In this document: piece after piece, positions 10,037-26,475 of the stretch | How positions within the stretch are numbered: position 1 is the first letter of the stretch | Layout of the letters: each line of letters starts with the position of its first letter | DNA from: Paracamarosporium sp. OC-R06-R3 | Taxonomy: Eukaryota > Ascomycota > Dothideomycetes > Pleosporales > Didymosphaeriaceae | Direction of reading: 5' to 3' | Assembly: GCA_019828545.1 (NCBI GenBank) | Contig: JACVRA010000144.1 | Location: forward strand, 297,430 to 361,429 | DNA: 64,000 nt | Position numbers and translations under genes: made by a program | Notes under the pieces: generated by a model | What the model was told of the DNA's origin: nothing | What the model saw: the letters and a program-made list of their open reading frames with translations, nothing else | The model's database searches: none

Positions 10037-10854
10037 GGAAGAGGCAAAAGAGCTAGCTACAAATCTATACATGGGGCTTCTTGGCCGCAACGATAATGTT
10101 TAGTCTGAGTCATGTCGGAAGGCGACAGATTATTACACCAGGTCGCGAATCGATGGAGAATCAACGAGTCGACTGGCAAGGTAGAGCGATTTCTCCAAAG
10201 TAATACATTACTCAAACAGATAGAATGATAGAGTGTACGAATCTGATTATGGAGATAAACAAGGTGAATCCCGATCATCTCTTGTCTGCGTCTATTTGTG
10301 TTTTTAGATAGTATTGTGAAAGGCATTCTTTGATCCTTATATTTTATTGATTTATAATTGCATTCGATGTTTATCTACTCAAATGCTTACGATCTTCTAT
10401 CATGTCTTGCAATCTATGCCAAATTGTAGCCCTATTGTTTCCCACAGACAATACTGAATGACACGCGATGGAAGTGCGTACATTTCCGCAGTAATCTCTT
10501 GAAAAAAAATCCTACGGGCTGCAGCATTTTCTTAGACAAGAAACGACTTCGATCGTGTGCTCCAATGCGCTTTCACTCGTCCGTGCGAAAGTCTCACATG
10601 ACATGCGCCATCAAGATCGAAGCTTTTCAGGTTCTGAAAAGTGTATGCATTTTTAAAAATTAAAAGGCTCTCAAGGCAAGTGCAAGCGTCTTAGGTCTGC
10701 TATTAAGATGGAAAATTCCCAGTGATTTATTGACGTTTAGTGTTGAATGGACTCTAGCTAGCTGAGCATTAGATACTGCAAACTGGCATGAGCTTTGTAC
10801 GGTGTACACAGCGTACGGGGTGAAAGGGTGGGACTCCAAAAACTGATTGTATAT

Positions 10855-10860
10855 NNNNNN
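10855..10860. other. run of six N (assembly gap or ambiguous bases)
   Basis: Six consecutive undetermined bases. It is the only such run in the window, and it lies in the gene-poor region where repeats are most likely to disturb assembly. Confidence 0.99.
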
Positions 10861-12429
10861 TCCTTATCTGATCCGTACTGCGTACGAACATTTAGTCTTC
10901 CAACTACTGTAGCGGTATCTAGCTTCATGATTGCTTCTCTCTATGTATTTTACAGCGGAAACACCACGACTCCTCCACACCTATGATGTGAGATTTTAAC
11001 TTCAGTTCTAGATTACCCTTCAATGCTTCCACGCTTCAAGTGTCAGCGTCATTGCGCGGCTTCAAGCGGCTCCAACACCACATCTACCGCGTGTGGTTAC
11101 TTCGTTGTAAGCATCTTTTCCACTATCTGCATATCCGCTTCAAGTTCGAACTACTAGTTCTCATTGGTTTCTATACACTGAAGGTATCACGCGTTACTCA
11201 CATTATTAGCCGCATCACAACCCCTCCACATCCGACGTATTACTCCATGCTAGTCAGTATTGGTCAAGCATCTTACACTTAGTAACGCTCTGTTATAGCG
11301 AACTCTTCCTGGCTACCAATACTGTCTCGGAACATTACACATAAACGATTTAGCTCTTCCAACATTGTGACTAACTCGACTTGGTTCATCGCTTTGTCAA
11401 CGCTGCCCAACAACGGAATGTTCACTTAAGGAGTCGTATCGCCATCAAAACTCTCCTTCTTGCTGCTCTCTCCGTTGGAATACCTGTTGCCAACACACTG
11501 CACATGCCTCACTTGAAGTGACTCCATGGTGTTCAACCGCATCGGCTCCCTGCGGAATCAGATCGCTGAAACCTTAAACGAAAACTGTGCTTAATGCATC
11601 TTCGCTTCTAAACGTTTCGAGCGCTGATGTTCAAGCAAAAGAAAGCCATCATCCTTAAAAGTCCGCCACCGAACCATCTTTGAATCCTTCATTACCAAAC
11701 GTGCAAACTTTATGGCTGTCCACGTGAACGCAGAGAGTAAGAATGGAGCAAAGACCATGTAGTGCACGGATTACTTCCCCACTTACGCGCAAGTATGGAC
11801 GTGCCAAGACACAGTGAGTTATAAGTAAGATTTTAAGTTTCGTAAATCAGGATACAGTCAGCTCTTTACATAAGGAGCAGGGCATAATTTCATGCTGGTG
11901 TACAGAAGATATCTTGCTTTGCACGTATATTCAAGACTGAGCTACCCTCAAATACTCTATGTGATGCTAAGCTAAACATCTGAAAGTGAATAACATACAA
12001 ACCGAGAGCCTTTTGCCCACAAAATATCAAGGCGAAAGTCCTATCTCTCCACCCAAAATCTAGTTAGTCGCCGCTTAGACCACTAATACGGCTAAATAGC
12101 TTCGTGAAGGATTATTCCTCATCCTCTTAATCATCAATGCAGCCGCCACGTGTGATGGTATTCTTCTAAACTACTGCCTTACACTACAACTGCCGTTAAG
12201 CAGAAGGTATGAACGAGCGCGGTATGAGGTTTAGCATCTCACATTAACTTGATACGGCTATATGAGCTGACATATCGAGGGCCGGAGTACGAGCGCGGAG
12301 CAGTGCTTGAGCAGGCAGCGGATGCATTCAAACCAGTGGTGAGATCCCCAACATGCGTACACCCAGGAGCTCAAAGTCATGCGACAAGGAGAAACGCCTC
12401 GCCTTCACGAGAGCAGGAGTATTCAGAAG

Positions 12430-12436
12430 TATAAAG
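12430..12436 (+). promoter_or_regulatory. TATA box of the small secreted protein gene
   Basis: TATAAAG lies 110 bases before the ATG at 12540. The leader between them is C/A/T-rich and almost free of G, typical of highly expressed fungal genes. Confidence 0.6.
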
Positions 12437-12539
12437 AGTAGTCCTCACACCCTGATTCTACGACCACCACCGCATCAAGCATCGAATACATTCTCCTCTG
12501 CTCTGAATCTCAATCAATCAACAAACCATACCCACCGAA

Positions 12540-13034
12540 ATGAACCCCAAAGCCCTCCTCGCCCTCACCCTCTCCGCGCTCGCCTCCGCAGCCCCAACGC
12601 TCGAAAAGCGCGTCGCGGCTTCCATCACCCTGTTCCCCGACAAGAACTTCGGCGGAGCCGGATACACCATCTCCTTCAACATTGAAGCGTCCACCTGTAC
12701 ATACCTCCTCCTCCCCAATTACCAGGTTTTCCGCTAACATAGCTACGTAGGCGTCGCCCCAACCCTTCCCGCTTCCATCGATCTCAAGGCTAGCTCCGTA
12801 CGTCTGAGCTCCCACACCGGCTTCAACTGCCGCCTGTCTGCGAACCAGAATTGTGAAATTGATAGCACCGAGAATGCTACTTGGTTCTTCAATGGTAAGT
12901 CACTTCATGTTGTTTGGGCTGGGAGTGGTGCTGCAGTGCTAAATAGAGATGTAGTTGATATCCCGGATCTGTCGACAGATGATTATTCGCATATGGAGGA
13001 TCGCGTAAGGTCGGTTATTTGCACACCTGTGTAG
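12540..13034 (+). CDS. small secreted protein with beta/gamma-crystallin-like motif
   Basis: Three exons (12540-12696, 12751-12894, 12955-13034) with introns of 54 and 60 bp encode 126 residues. Both introns have GT..AG ends and CTAAC/CTAAA branch sites, and both joins keep the frame. A signal peptide spans about residues 1-17 and is followed by a short propeptide ending in a Kex2-type KR (23-24). The mature part starts with ITLFPDKNFGGAGYTI, the Y/F-x-F-x-G pattern of crystallin-type Greek keys. It has four cysteines (53, 79, 87, 123), enough for two disulphides, and one N-glycosylation sequon at Asn94. Size, secretion signal and cysteine content fit a candidate effector or a secreted antimicrobial-type protein. 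Role is not known. The first intron has two possible acceptors; the second keeps a sensible branch distance. Confidence 0.85.
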
Positions 13035-13289
13035 ACGAACTACATTGAAATTGATTGTATTGGGAAGGAGGCAAGGGTTGGAGATGGGGTGTAAGTTCTG
13101 TGAGATTGAGACGGGTTCTCCTGGAATCGAAATTGAATCAAATTAGCCACCAGAAGGACGGCCCTGGGATATCCTGCGCGTTATCATGCAACTCTGCTGT
13201 AAATCTGTTTTCCTTGAACCTCCATGTGCACTTTCCCAGTGCTTCCCTAAACCATAGCGCCCCTTTTGTCCTCATAAAGACCAAAGCCA

Positions 13290-15722
13290 TTAATCCAAGT
13301 CTTCATTCACCTCCTCAACATGAGCCTGTTTGCCCTTGCCCTTACTATCAGCTTCCTCAGCCCTCCCGGCGCTTTCAGCCTCATAATCCTTCTTTTCACT
13401 ACTACTCGCTTCCCCTTGTGTCGCCTCTTCAGCCTCTTGCTCCCGCTTATGCTCCTCTTCCCGCCTCGCCGCCTCTTCCGCAAGTCGCGCCTCTTCCGCA
13501 AGTCGCGCCTCTTCCGCCTCTCGCTCAGCACGTACCCTCTCTTCCTGCGCTTGCACCATCCGCTCGCCAATACCTGGCCATAAACTGGCAACAAATATGG
13601 CGAATGCGCGTTCCGTAGCCCTTGCTGTCTCGCGCACCCACCCAAACCGCTGGTCGTGATGTTGCTGTTGCAACCTGCGCGCGGCCTGCTCAGGAGTTAA
13701 GTGCCGGCCTGGCTGTACACGTTGATTCTGCTGGCCTTGCGCGTTGGCGTTCGGACGATTTTGACCTTGTTGAACGGCTGCGCGTTCAGGGAGTCCAAGA
13801 GCACCAGGTGGGAGAAGAGTCTCGAGATATTCACGCATGGCAGTGAAGTGCTCCTCGAAGATGCCAACTTGTGCAATGTAGACGACACCCGCGATAAGAC
13901 AGATCATAAGCGGTCTGTACCAACCACCACCGCCAGCAAAGAAATAGACGAACACTGCTAGCTTGAAGATCAGCCATAGATGTCCCGCAATGTTGTCTAC
14001 GCGATTGACCCGGACTGCTGGTGCAGCCTGAGCAGCCTGGGCGGGGTTCACGCCTTGGTTCTGGTTTGGTGCTTGGTTTGGTGCTTGGTTTGCATTTTGA
14101 GCTGGTCGTTGGCCTTGTGCAGGCTGTGCGCCAGTTGCAGGAAGGACGTGAGCGGGAAGCCTAGGTAGATGATTCTGCACACCAAGCTGGCGTCCGAGGC
14201 CCCCGATACGATGCCTACCAGCATTAAACTGCTGAGAAAATGTCTGAAATGGCATAGGCGCGAGAGTAGTGCTATAGGTGCCTCGCTGGTCGAACAAGAT
14301 TCCCACGGGACCTTGCGGACTTGAAAGAATGAAAAATTCTGTAGGTACGTCGGGTGTGTGTGATTGGGTAGTACCCTGGACCTGCGTTGATGAAACTGCT
14401 GTGTTAGAGCCAGAAGTTGGAGGTGCAGAGGAAGAAGGCAGTGGACCAGTCGCTTCTGATCGGGGCAATAGCTCGAGTAATGTATTGAACTCTTCGGCTT
14501 GACGGCGCAAGTCCGACGCCGACTGCTGTAACGAGACGAAATCTCGATTTTGTGCCATCAGAGGATCCGCTACCAGAGAAGCAAGGCCTCGATCCACATT
14601 GTCTAAGCCGATGATCAGGTTTCGCACAGAAAACCTAATCTGGTCCACGCGCCAAGCTGGTGGGTTTGCAGCAGCAAGCGCACCGACCGAGGCAGCTTGA
14701 CCACCAGGCGGCTGCAGTAATACTCTTACGTTTTCCATCTCCTGCCTTGCATTTTCCATAGTCCTCCGTATGCGTTGTAGCATCTGATCCGACACATTTC
14801 CAAGTGATACCGAAGGCGTTCGCTGCGCAGGGAGACCGTAAATGGGACCCTGATGAGGGAAAGACTGCGGAAGGATGGGCGGCTGCTGATTGGGGTTGAA
14901 AGTGGTGTTGTTCCAAGTAAGCGTCCAACGCTCCCCGTTCGGACCGATGCCTTGTTGTCGACCTGTACGTGCGTGGTTGCCAGCCGGGAGAGGTGGCAGA
15001 CCCATGGGCGGCCGCGGAGGGTTTTGCTGTCCCTGAGGTCTTGCCTCCGTGGTTGGTGTACTTGATTGTGCCAGAGATTGATTCTGACGGAGTTGGGCTT
15101 CATGGTCCCTTACTACTTGGGCAAATTGCTGCTGAAGATGTGGGGGCAAAGGCGCTTGCGCCAACGGTAGTGGTTGTGGGTTCCTGATGGTTGGCCCAAA
15201 ATGGAGGCCTGGAGGAAGCGAGAACGGCCGAGGCGCCAAAGGGCGGTGGTGGTGATGCGGGTGATGGTGGTGGTGTGGCTGCGGTACCTGTGGTTGCGAG
15301 ATCGGACGAGGTTCTGGCAGATTGCGGAACGGATTTGCTTGCAAAGGACTCTGCGGTGGGCCCTGTGCTGGCTGGAGTGGGTTCGGCGGGGCAGTCGCTG
15401 ATCGAGGCGCTGGAGAGGGCGCAGACGCCGTAGAAGGCAGCTCGCGCAGGACTAGATGGAGGCTCTGGTCTTTGGACTCGCGTATGCTATCTGCTCCAAA
15501 GACGTTGGCTAGCGTGTCATTGTCGTTTGCTACCACTCGTCCCCGGTAGATCAAGCGCATGCGGTCCGTTGCCGGTCGGCTCGGTACTGTATCGTGTATC
15601 CTCTGTCGAAGCTCCCCAATAGTTGTGGTAGCGGGGAGGTCTGCGAGGTGGACGCCGCCCTCCACCTCGGCCGACGGCGAAAGGATCTTGAGGTTGACCG
15701 TCAGAGCTGTTTCTTCGGCCAT
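13290..15722 (-). CDS. ubiquitin-like domain membrane protein, HERPUD/Usa1-like (ERAD scaffold)
   Basis: Intronless, 810 residues from the ATG at 15722 (MAEETALTVNLKI). The frame is open further upstream, but this methionine opens directly on the domain. A ubiquitin-like fold lies at about residues 7-97 (GELRQRIHDTVPSR.. RLIYRGRVV). Then comes a long low-complexity Pro/Gln region with a His-rich run at ~145-160. Two close hydrophobic segments at ~581-596 and ~601-622, with FFAGGGGWYRPLMI between them, match the HERP family hairpin. A third weak hydrophobic stretch lies at ~707-719. The C-terminus is an acidic/basic coiled coil built on EEARLAEEARLAEE. In yeast and animals such proteins organise the Hrd1 ubiquitin ligase in the ER membrane; that role here is inferred. 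It shares a 431-bp promoter region with PSD1. Confidence 0.8.
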   Translation of the reverse strand: MAEETALTVNLKILSPSAEVEGGVHLADLPATTTIGELRQRIHDTVPSRPATDRMRLIYRGRVVANDNDTLANVFGADSIRESKDQSLHLVLRELPSTASAPSPAPRSATAPPNPLQPAQGPPQSPLQANPFRNLPEPRPISQPQVPQPHHHHHPHHHHRPLAPRPFSLPPGLHFGPTIRNPQPLPLAQAPLPPHLQQQFAQVVRDHEAQLRQNQSLAQSSTPTTEARPQGQQNPPRPPMGLPPLPAGNHARTGRQQGIGPNGERWTLTWNNTTFNPNQQPPILPQSFPHQGPIYGLPAQRTPSVSLGNVSDQMLQRIRRTMENARQEMENVRVLLQPPGGQAASVGALAAANPPAWRVDQIRFSVRNLIIGLDNVDRGLASLVADPLMAQNRDFVSLQQSASDLRRQAEEFNTLLELLPRSEATGPLPSSSAPPTSGSNTAVSSTQVQGTTQSHTPDVPTEFFILSSPQGPVGILFDQRGTYSTTLAPMPFQTFSQQFNAGRHRIGGLGRQLGVQNHLPRLPAHVLPATGAQPAQGQRPAQNANQAPNQAPNQNQGVNPAQAAQAAPAVRVNRVDNIAGHLWLIFKLAVFVYFFAGGGGWYRPLMICLIAGVVYIAQVGIFEEHFTAMREYLETLLPPGALGLPERAAVQQGQNRPNANAQGQQNQRVQPGRHLTPEQAARRLQQQHHDQRFGWVRETARATERAFAIFVASLWPGIGERMVQAQEERVRAEREAEEARLAEEARLAEEAARREEEHKREQEAEEATQGEASSSEKKDYEAESAGRAEEADSKGKGKQAHVEEVNEDLD

Positions 15723-16153
15723 GGTAACGAGCGAGGGTCTGTCTGGGCGGAGAACAGAGAGTCGCGCTGACGAGTCGGCGGGCGGGCGTCGGAGTCTGGA
15801 TACGTTGCGCTTAGAGCTTGGAAGCTTGGAGCAGGAGCCACGCAACCGCCGGTGGGCAAACGAGGGAAGTTGGTGATTCGGCACTCAAAGCTGCATCTAA
15901 ATTGCGCCCTCGCCGCGTTCGTTTGTCAGGATACGCGTGGGACCATATCGCCTGGGGTGAGAGAGAAGGATGGTCAGCCCTACGGCAGCTCCACGATGTC
16001 CACGCCAAGAGGCATCGAGGTACGTCATTGGCCGTCTCGAAAAAGAACTGTGCACGCGCGGGCCGTCATCGTCTCGACCCACTGTTCTCTGCATGTTCTC
16101 CATATCGTCTCCTCTATCGTGAACGCCCTCTGGATCCGCCCCATGGAGTAGCA
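15723..16153. promoter_or_regulatory. bidirectional promoter region between the HERP-like gene and PSD1
   Basis: The starts at 15722 (-) and 16154 (+) face away from each other across 431 bp. Both promoters and leaders must lie here. No TATA box is obvious. Confidence 0.6.
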
Positions 16154-17867
16154 ATGGCTTCAATGCGCGCCTGTCAGCTTCCCCACGCCCTTGTCCGGAC
16201 GCACTATCCTCGCCCTGCACACCCCCGTCTGTCCCTCCCGTCGCGCCACTTCTCCTCCTCCAGACCCTGTTTCGACCAGCAGTTCCACAGGAAGGAGTCG
16301 TTCAGGTCGAGACTCAACTCTGCGCTGAAGAACACAAAGATCAAATGGGAGCCAATCCCGATTGCTCTTGGTGTTGGTTTTCTCGGAGTATGGCAGTTGT
16401 ATCGGATACAGCGCAGAGAAAAGCATACGCAGCGGGAGACAGGAGATGACACCGAAACCGTCGTGGACCAGTATGGGACGCCAAAGAAGCGTGAAAGAAT
16501 ACGGCCAAGCGGACCTTGGTAGGTGGAAGGCGACCGCATGCACTGGGTCACTGCTCATATCTCTAGGTCCGTCCAGATCATGTCCACATTGCCACTGAAG
16601 GCGCTATCGCGACTTTGGGGTCGCTTCAACGAGATCGACATACCGTACTACTTCCGCGTACCTGGCTTCAAACTTTACTCATTCATTTTCGGTGTCAAGT
16701 AAGCAATCCTAGCTTCTTCCCAGTACCAAAACATTAATCATCACCAGCCTCGATGAAGTTTCGGAACCTGATCTACACGTCTACCCTAATCTTGCCGCCT
16801 TCTTTTACCGGACACTTAAGCCCGGCGTGCGTCCACTAGACCCGAACCCCAACGCTGTACTCTCTCCCGCGGATGGAAAGGTCATTCAGTTTGGAACTAT
16901 TGAGCATGGAGAAGTTGAGCAAATCAAGGGCGTGACATATAGTCTGGATGCATTGCTAGGGTCCGTACGACCAACAAAACCGACACTAGGAGGTTTGGAC
17001 ACAAGAGATCAAGCCAGCGACAAGCATACCAAAGTAGGATCGGAGGACGTAATGCGAGCAGACGAAGAGTTTGCCAACGTCAACGGCATTTCGTATACCC
17101 TCCCCAACTTATTTTCAGGACCATGGCCAAAGGATGGAAAGCCGGCAGAGATGCCGACTGACCAGGCCACACCCTCACACCCCTCGTCCGAAGCTGAAGT
17201 GCGCGCCGACCTTGCACTGAGCGAGTCTGCGAGACCATGGTGGGCACCAGGAAACTCAGTGAAAACACCCACTGCGTTATACTACTGCGTCATTTACCTT
17301 GCGCCTGGAGACTACCACCGCTTCCACTCACCGGTATCCTGGGTAGTCGAGTCCCGACGTCATTTCGCTGGCGAGCTTTACAGCGTGTCTCCCTACCTGC
17401 AACGCACTCTCCCCGGTCTTTTTACCTTGAACGAACGCGTTGTGCTTCTCGGTCGCTGGAGATGGGGCTTCTTCTCTTATACTCCCGTCGGCGCAACAAA
17501 TGTCGGTTCCATCAAAGTTAACTTTGATCGCGAATTGCGCACCAATTCCCTTACGACTGATACCGCTGCTGATCGTGCTGCCGAAGAAGCCCAGGCGCGT
17601 GGTGAACCGTACTCTGGATTCGCAGAGGCTACGTACGGCAACGCGAGTGCAGTGTTGGGAGGTCATGCGCTGAAGAGGGGTGAAGAGATGGGTGGATTCC
17701 AGCTTGGAAGCACCATTGTTTTGGTATTTGAAGCACCGAAGGGAGTACGCCCAAGCCTCGACGAAGGTTACCAAGGCGAGAGGAAAGGAGGGTTCAAGTG
17801 GAACCTAGAGCAGGGCAAGAAGGTTAAGGTTGGAGAAAGCCTTGGATATGTGGAAGAGGCGCATTAG
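16154..17867 (+). CDS. PSD1: phosphatidylserine decarboxylase, mitochondrial (proenzyme)
   Basis: Makes phosphatidylethanolamine from phosphatidylserine at the inner mitochondrial membrane. Three exons (16154-16518, 16567-16698, 16748-17867; introns 48 and 49 bp) give 538 residues. The N-terminus is an Arg/Ser/His-rich presequence. It is followed by one membrane segment around IPIALGVGFLGVWQLY. Exon 2 and the start of exon 3 supply the conserved core (LKALSRLWGRFNEIDIPYY, LDEVSEPDLHVYPNLAAFF, ADGKV). The LGST self-cleavage site is at 485-488: cleavage before Ser487 creates the pyruvoyl group of the small alpha chain. A ~100-residue Pro/Asp-rich insertion (~215-300) interrupts the catalytic domain, as in other filamentous fungi. 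The gene is complete. Confidence 0.95.
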
Positions 17868-18337
17868 AACTGTAAAGACAAGATTTGATATCACGAGAAA
17901 TTTGTACGATACGGAACAATCGTGGACAAAGATGTACTTGTACATTTAGATTACTATACATAGCACTCGTGCTCACAAGACTATCCTCCGTTTCCTTATA
18001 GTCAAAACCCATCAGGCTGGCACCGCACTATTCACGTGTGCCTCCCGAGACACTTTAATCTAGCACTCTTGGTACTACTCTGCTATCGATATCAATCCAA
18101 CACTTGTCCTCGAACATCGTAAAGCTGACAGTGAGACGCCACAATAATGCGTATACCCAATAAGGCATCGTCTCCATCCTATACGTACCTCGGCACCTCA
18201 TCCTTCAAAACATACGAACCCAATTCACACAAGACGCGCAACACAACATTAAACAGCTCTCTGACAATACAGATTTCGTGTATCGTCTTAAGCGCACTAG
18301 TTGACGAAACACAGCTTGGCTCCTTTACAATTCGACC
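17868..18337. other. intergenic, PSD1 3' end to SDR promoter
   Basis: The two genes run in the same direction. Nothing beyond a presumed 3' UTR and promoter is visible. Confidence 0.5.
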
Positions 18338-19266
18338 ATGGCAGAAGCAGACGTACAGCTCCCCGACTTTACCACAATCTTCTCACTCAAAGGCAAAGTC
18401 GCTGTTGTAACGGGCGGCTCAAGAGGATTAGGCTTACATGCTGCATCCGGGCTCCTCCAAGCAGGATGCTCCAAGATCTTCATCACCAGCCGCAAAGCCT
18501 CAGGATGCGATGCCGCAGTCGCAGCCCTCAATGCACTTGCCACGCGGAACAAGCTCGACGGAAGAGCCTACGCGATCCCAGCCGACAGCTCGAAGGTCTC
18601 CGAGATAGAACGGCTTGTAGCGGAAGTAGGAAAGGAGACGTCGCATGTGGATATCTTGTTCGCGAATGCAGGATCAAGCTGGGGCACTCGGTCGTTCGAG
18701 GAAGTAGACGAGAAGAACGGGTGGGATAAGGTCATTGATTTGAATCTCAAGGGTGTATTCTTTACCATCCAGAAGTACGAATCTAGTTTCCTTGCACCGC
18801 CACAAGTACCTGGTCGTAACTTATCCTTTCCAGATTCGCACCGTTGCTGCAGAAGAGAGGGACGACGGATGATCCCTCGAGAGTCGTCATCACTTCGTCT
18901 ATAGGCGGCATCACCGTACATCCGGGCCCCACTTATGCGCACTCGTACGTTGTTTCCAAAGCTGCGGTTATCCACCTTGCGCGTAACTTGGCTTTCGAAT
19001 TGGCTCCACGCAATATTCTCGTCAATTGTATCGCGCCTGGTGTGTTTCCGTCGAAGCTGGCGAATGGGCTCATTAAAGCGGGTGGTGGAGTTGAGGAGAT
19101 GGGGAAGACGAACCCCAATGGGAGGCTAGGAAGACCCGAAGACATGGCAGCTGCCGTGGTATATCTGTGCAGCAGGGCGGGAAGCCATGTCCTTGGAAAT
19201 GTGATGGTTTTGGATGGGGGGAGCTCGTTAGCCGGGTCGGCGGTCAGGAGAAGGGAGAAATTGTAG
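18338..19266 (+). CDS. short-chain dehydrogenase/reductase (SDR), 289 residues
   Basis: NAD(P)-dependent oxidoreductase of unknown substrate. Two exons, 18338-18774 and 18834-19266, flank a 59-bp intron (gtacga..tccag); the join reads TIQK-FAPLLQKR. The classical SDR marks appear in order: TGGSRGLG nucleotide-binding loop (about residues 25-32), NAG at ~111, catalytic Ser in ITSSIGG, and Tyr/Lys in YVVSK. The C-terminus has the usual LDGGSS segment. The sequence resembles proteins annotated as 3-oxoacyl-(acyl carrier) reductase/RhlG type, but that gives no reliable substrate. The last residues REKL are not a canonical peroxisomal signal. The stop is 56 bp from the stop of the convergent adenine deaminase gene. 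Confidence 0.88.
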
Positions 19267-19322
19267 GTACGAGGCAGAGATTCGCTTGTATTTTTAACCC
19301 AAAAGTGTCCTTTTATCTTCTT

Positions 19323-20384
19323 CTATAGCTTGCTTTCCCATTCTGCAATTACGCGGTCGAGGTGTTGCAGTAGTTCCACCTTCCGTTCAACGCTGCACCA
19401 GCTTCCCTCAATTCCCGCTTTTACAACGCCCTCCCATTCCTTAACGCTCAAGTTGAATGCCTCGTGTACGGCAACATAGTTGTCTAATATGTAGCCACCG
19501 AAGTAGGCTGGGTCGTCGCTGTTGATGCTGAACTGCACGCCAGCTTCGAGAAACTTCCGGATCGGCACCTCTTTGATTGTGTCGACGCAACGAAGGACTA
19601 CGTTGCTCAATGGGCACACCGTGAGCATGGTCTTCTCGGAAGCGATCTTTTGCATCAGCTGTGCATCGTCAATGAGCTTGATGCCGTGATCGATGCGTGA
19701 AACACCAAGGTTGTGTAGTGCACTTGAGATGTATGAAGCTGGGCCTTCTTCACCAGAGTGGGCGGTGAGCTTGAGCCCCAGATTTCGTGCTTTGCTGTAC
19801 AGCTCGGAGAAATTCTCGGGGGGAAACTCTTTCTCGCTGCTGTCTAGCCCGATCCCTCGCACTATACCGCTCTTGTAGCTCTTCTGCACTTCCTCGTCCT
19901 CGAAGAGTTCGAGACAGTCCTTTGGCGGAAGATGTCTGAGGAAGCAAGACGTCAAGAGCGTAGTAATCCCGAGCTCTTTTTCTGCACGTTTACACGCTTT
20001 GTCGAAGCCCTCTAGCACCGTCGTGTACTTGATACCCCGCGAAGTATGGGCTTGCGGGTCGAAGAAAACTTCGGCATGTGCAACTCCGTCTGCAGACGCA
20101 TGTTGGAAGTAGTCCCAGGCCAGCTCTTCAAAATCAGACGCCGTCACCAGTGCGGACATCCCAATGTAGTAGTAGTGCAGGAAATCGTCAAGCGACGTGA
20201 ACTTCTGGTAGCGCTCAAGGAGCGAATCTGGTGAGCTGAAGGCCTCGTCATCCTGTGGGAGGGTGATTTTGTTCTTTGCGGCGAGGTTGAAGAGAACATG
20301 AGGTGTTAGGGCACCTTCAAGATGCATATGATGTTCGCATTTTGGAAGGCATCTCAGGAAATCGCGAAACGAAGATCCAGCCAT
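19323..20384 (-). CDS. AAH1: adenine deaminase (adenosine deaminase superfamily)
   Basis: Hydrolyses adenine to hypoxanthine in purine salvage, in cytosol and nucleus. Intronless, 353 residues, nearly the length of yeast Aah1. The metal ligands of the TIM-barrel deaminases are visible: His19/His21 in EHHMHLEG near the N-terminus, the later HSGEEG block with a zinc-ligand His and the catalytic Glu, and SINSDDPAYFGGY with the Asp pair. The phenylalanine/glycine-rich DPAYFGGY is the form seen in fungal adenine, rather than adenosine, deaminases. The start context is CAAAAATGGC. No targeting signal is apparent. Confidence 0.92.
   Translation of the reverse strand: MAGSSFRDFLRCLPKCEHHMHLEGALTPHVLFNLAAKNKITLPQDDEAFSSPDSLLERYQKFTSLDDFLHYYYIGMSALVTASDFEELAWDYFQHASADGVAHAEVFFDPQAHTSRGIKYTTVLEGFDKACKRAEKELGITTLLTSCFLRHLPPKDCLELFEDEEVQKSYKSGIVRGIGLDSSEKEFPPENFSELYSKARNLGLKLTAHSGEEGPASYISSALHNLGVSRIDHGIKLIDDAQLMQKIASEKTMLTVCPLSNVVLRCVDTIKEVPIRKFLEAGVQFSINSDDPAYFGGYILDNYVAVHEAFNLSVKEWEGVVKAGIEGSWCSVERKVELLQHLDRVIAEWESKL

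Positions 20385-26475
<6,091 letters not shown>

Larger units (their letters stand above)
10037..12539. other. 2.5-kb gene-free stretch with an assembly gap
   Basis: No open frame here has recognisable protein content. The right half (about 11000-12000) has many in-frame stops in all frames and could be decayed mobile DNA, but I see no terminal repeats or transposase motifs. The right end holds the promoter of the small secreted protein. Confidence 0.45.

Noticed and set aside
11000..12000. Possible degraded transposon
   Set aside because: Stop-dense sequence with some short internal similarities, but no terminal inverted repeats, long terminal repeats or transposase motif could be found.
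15723..15884. N-terminal extension of the HERP-like protein to 864 residues
   Set aside because: The extra residues are Arg/Ser-rich without family similarity, while the ATG at 15722 opens directly on the ubiquitin-like domain.
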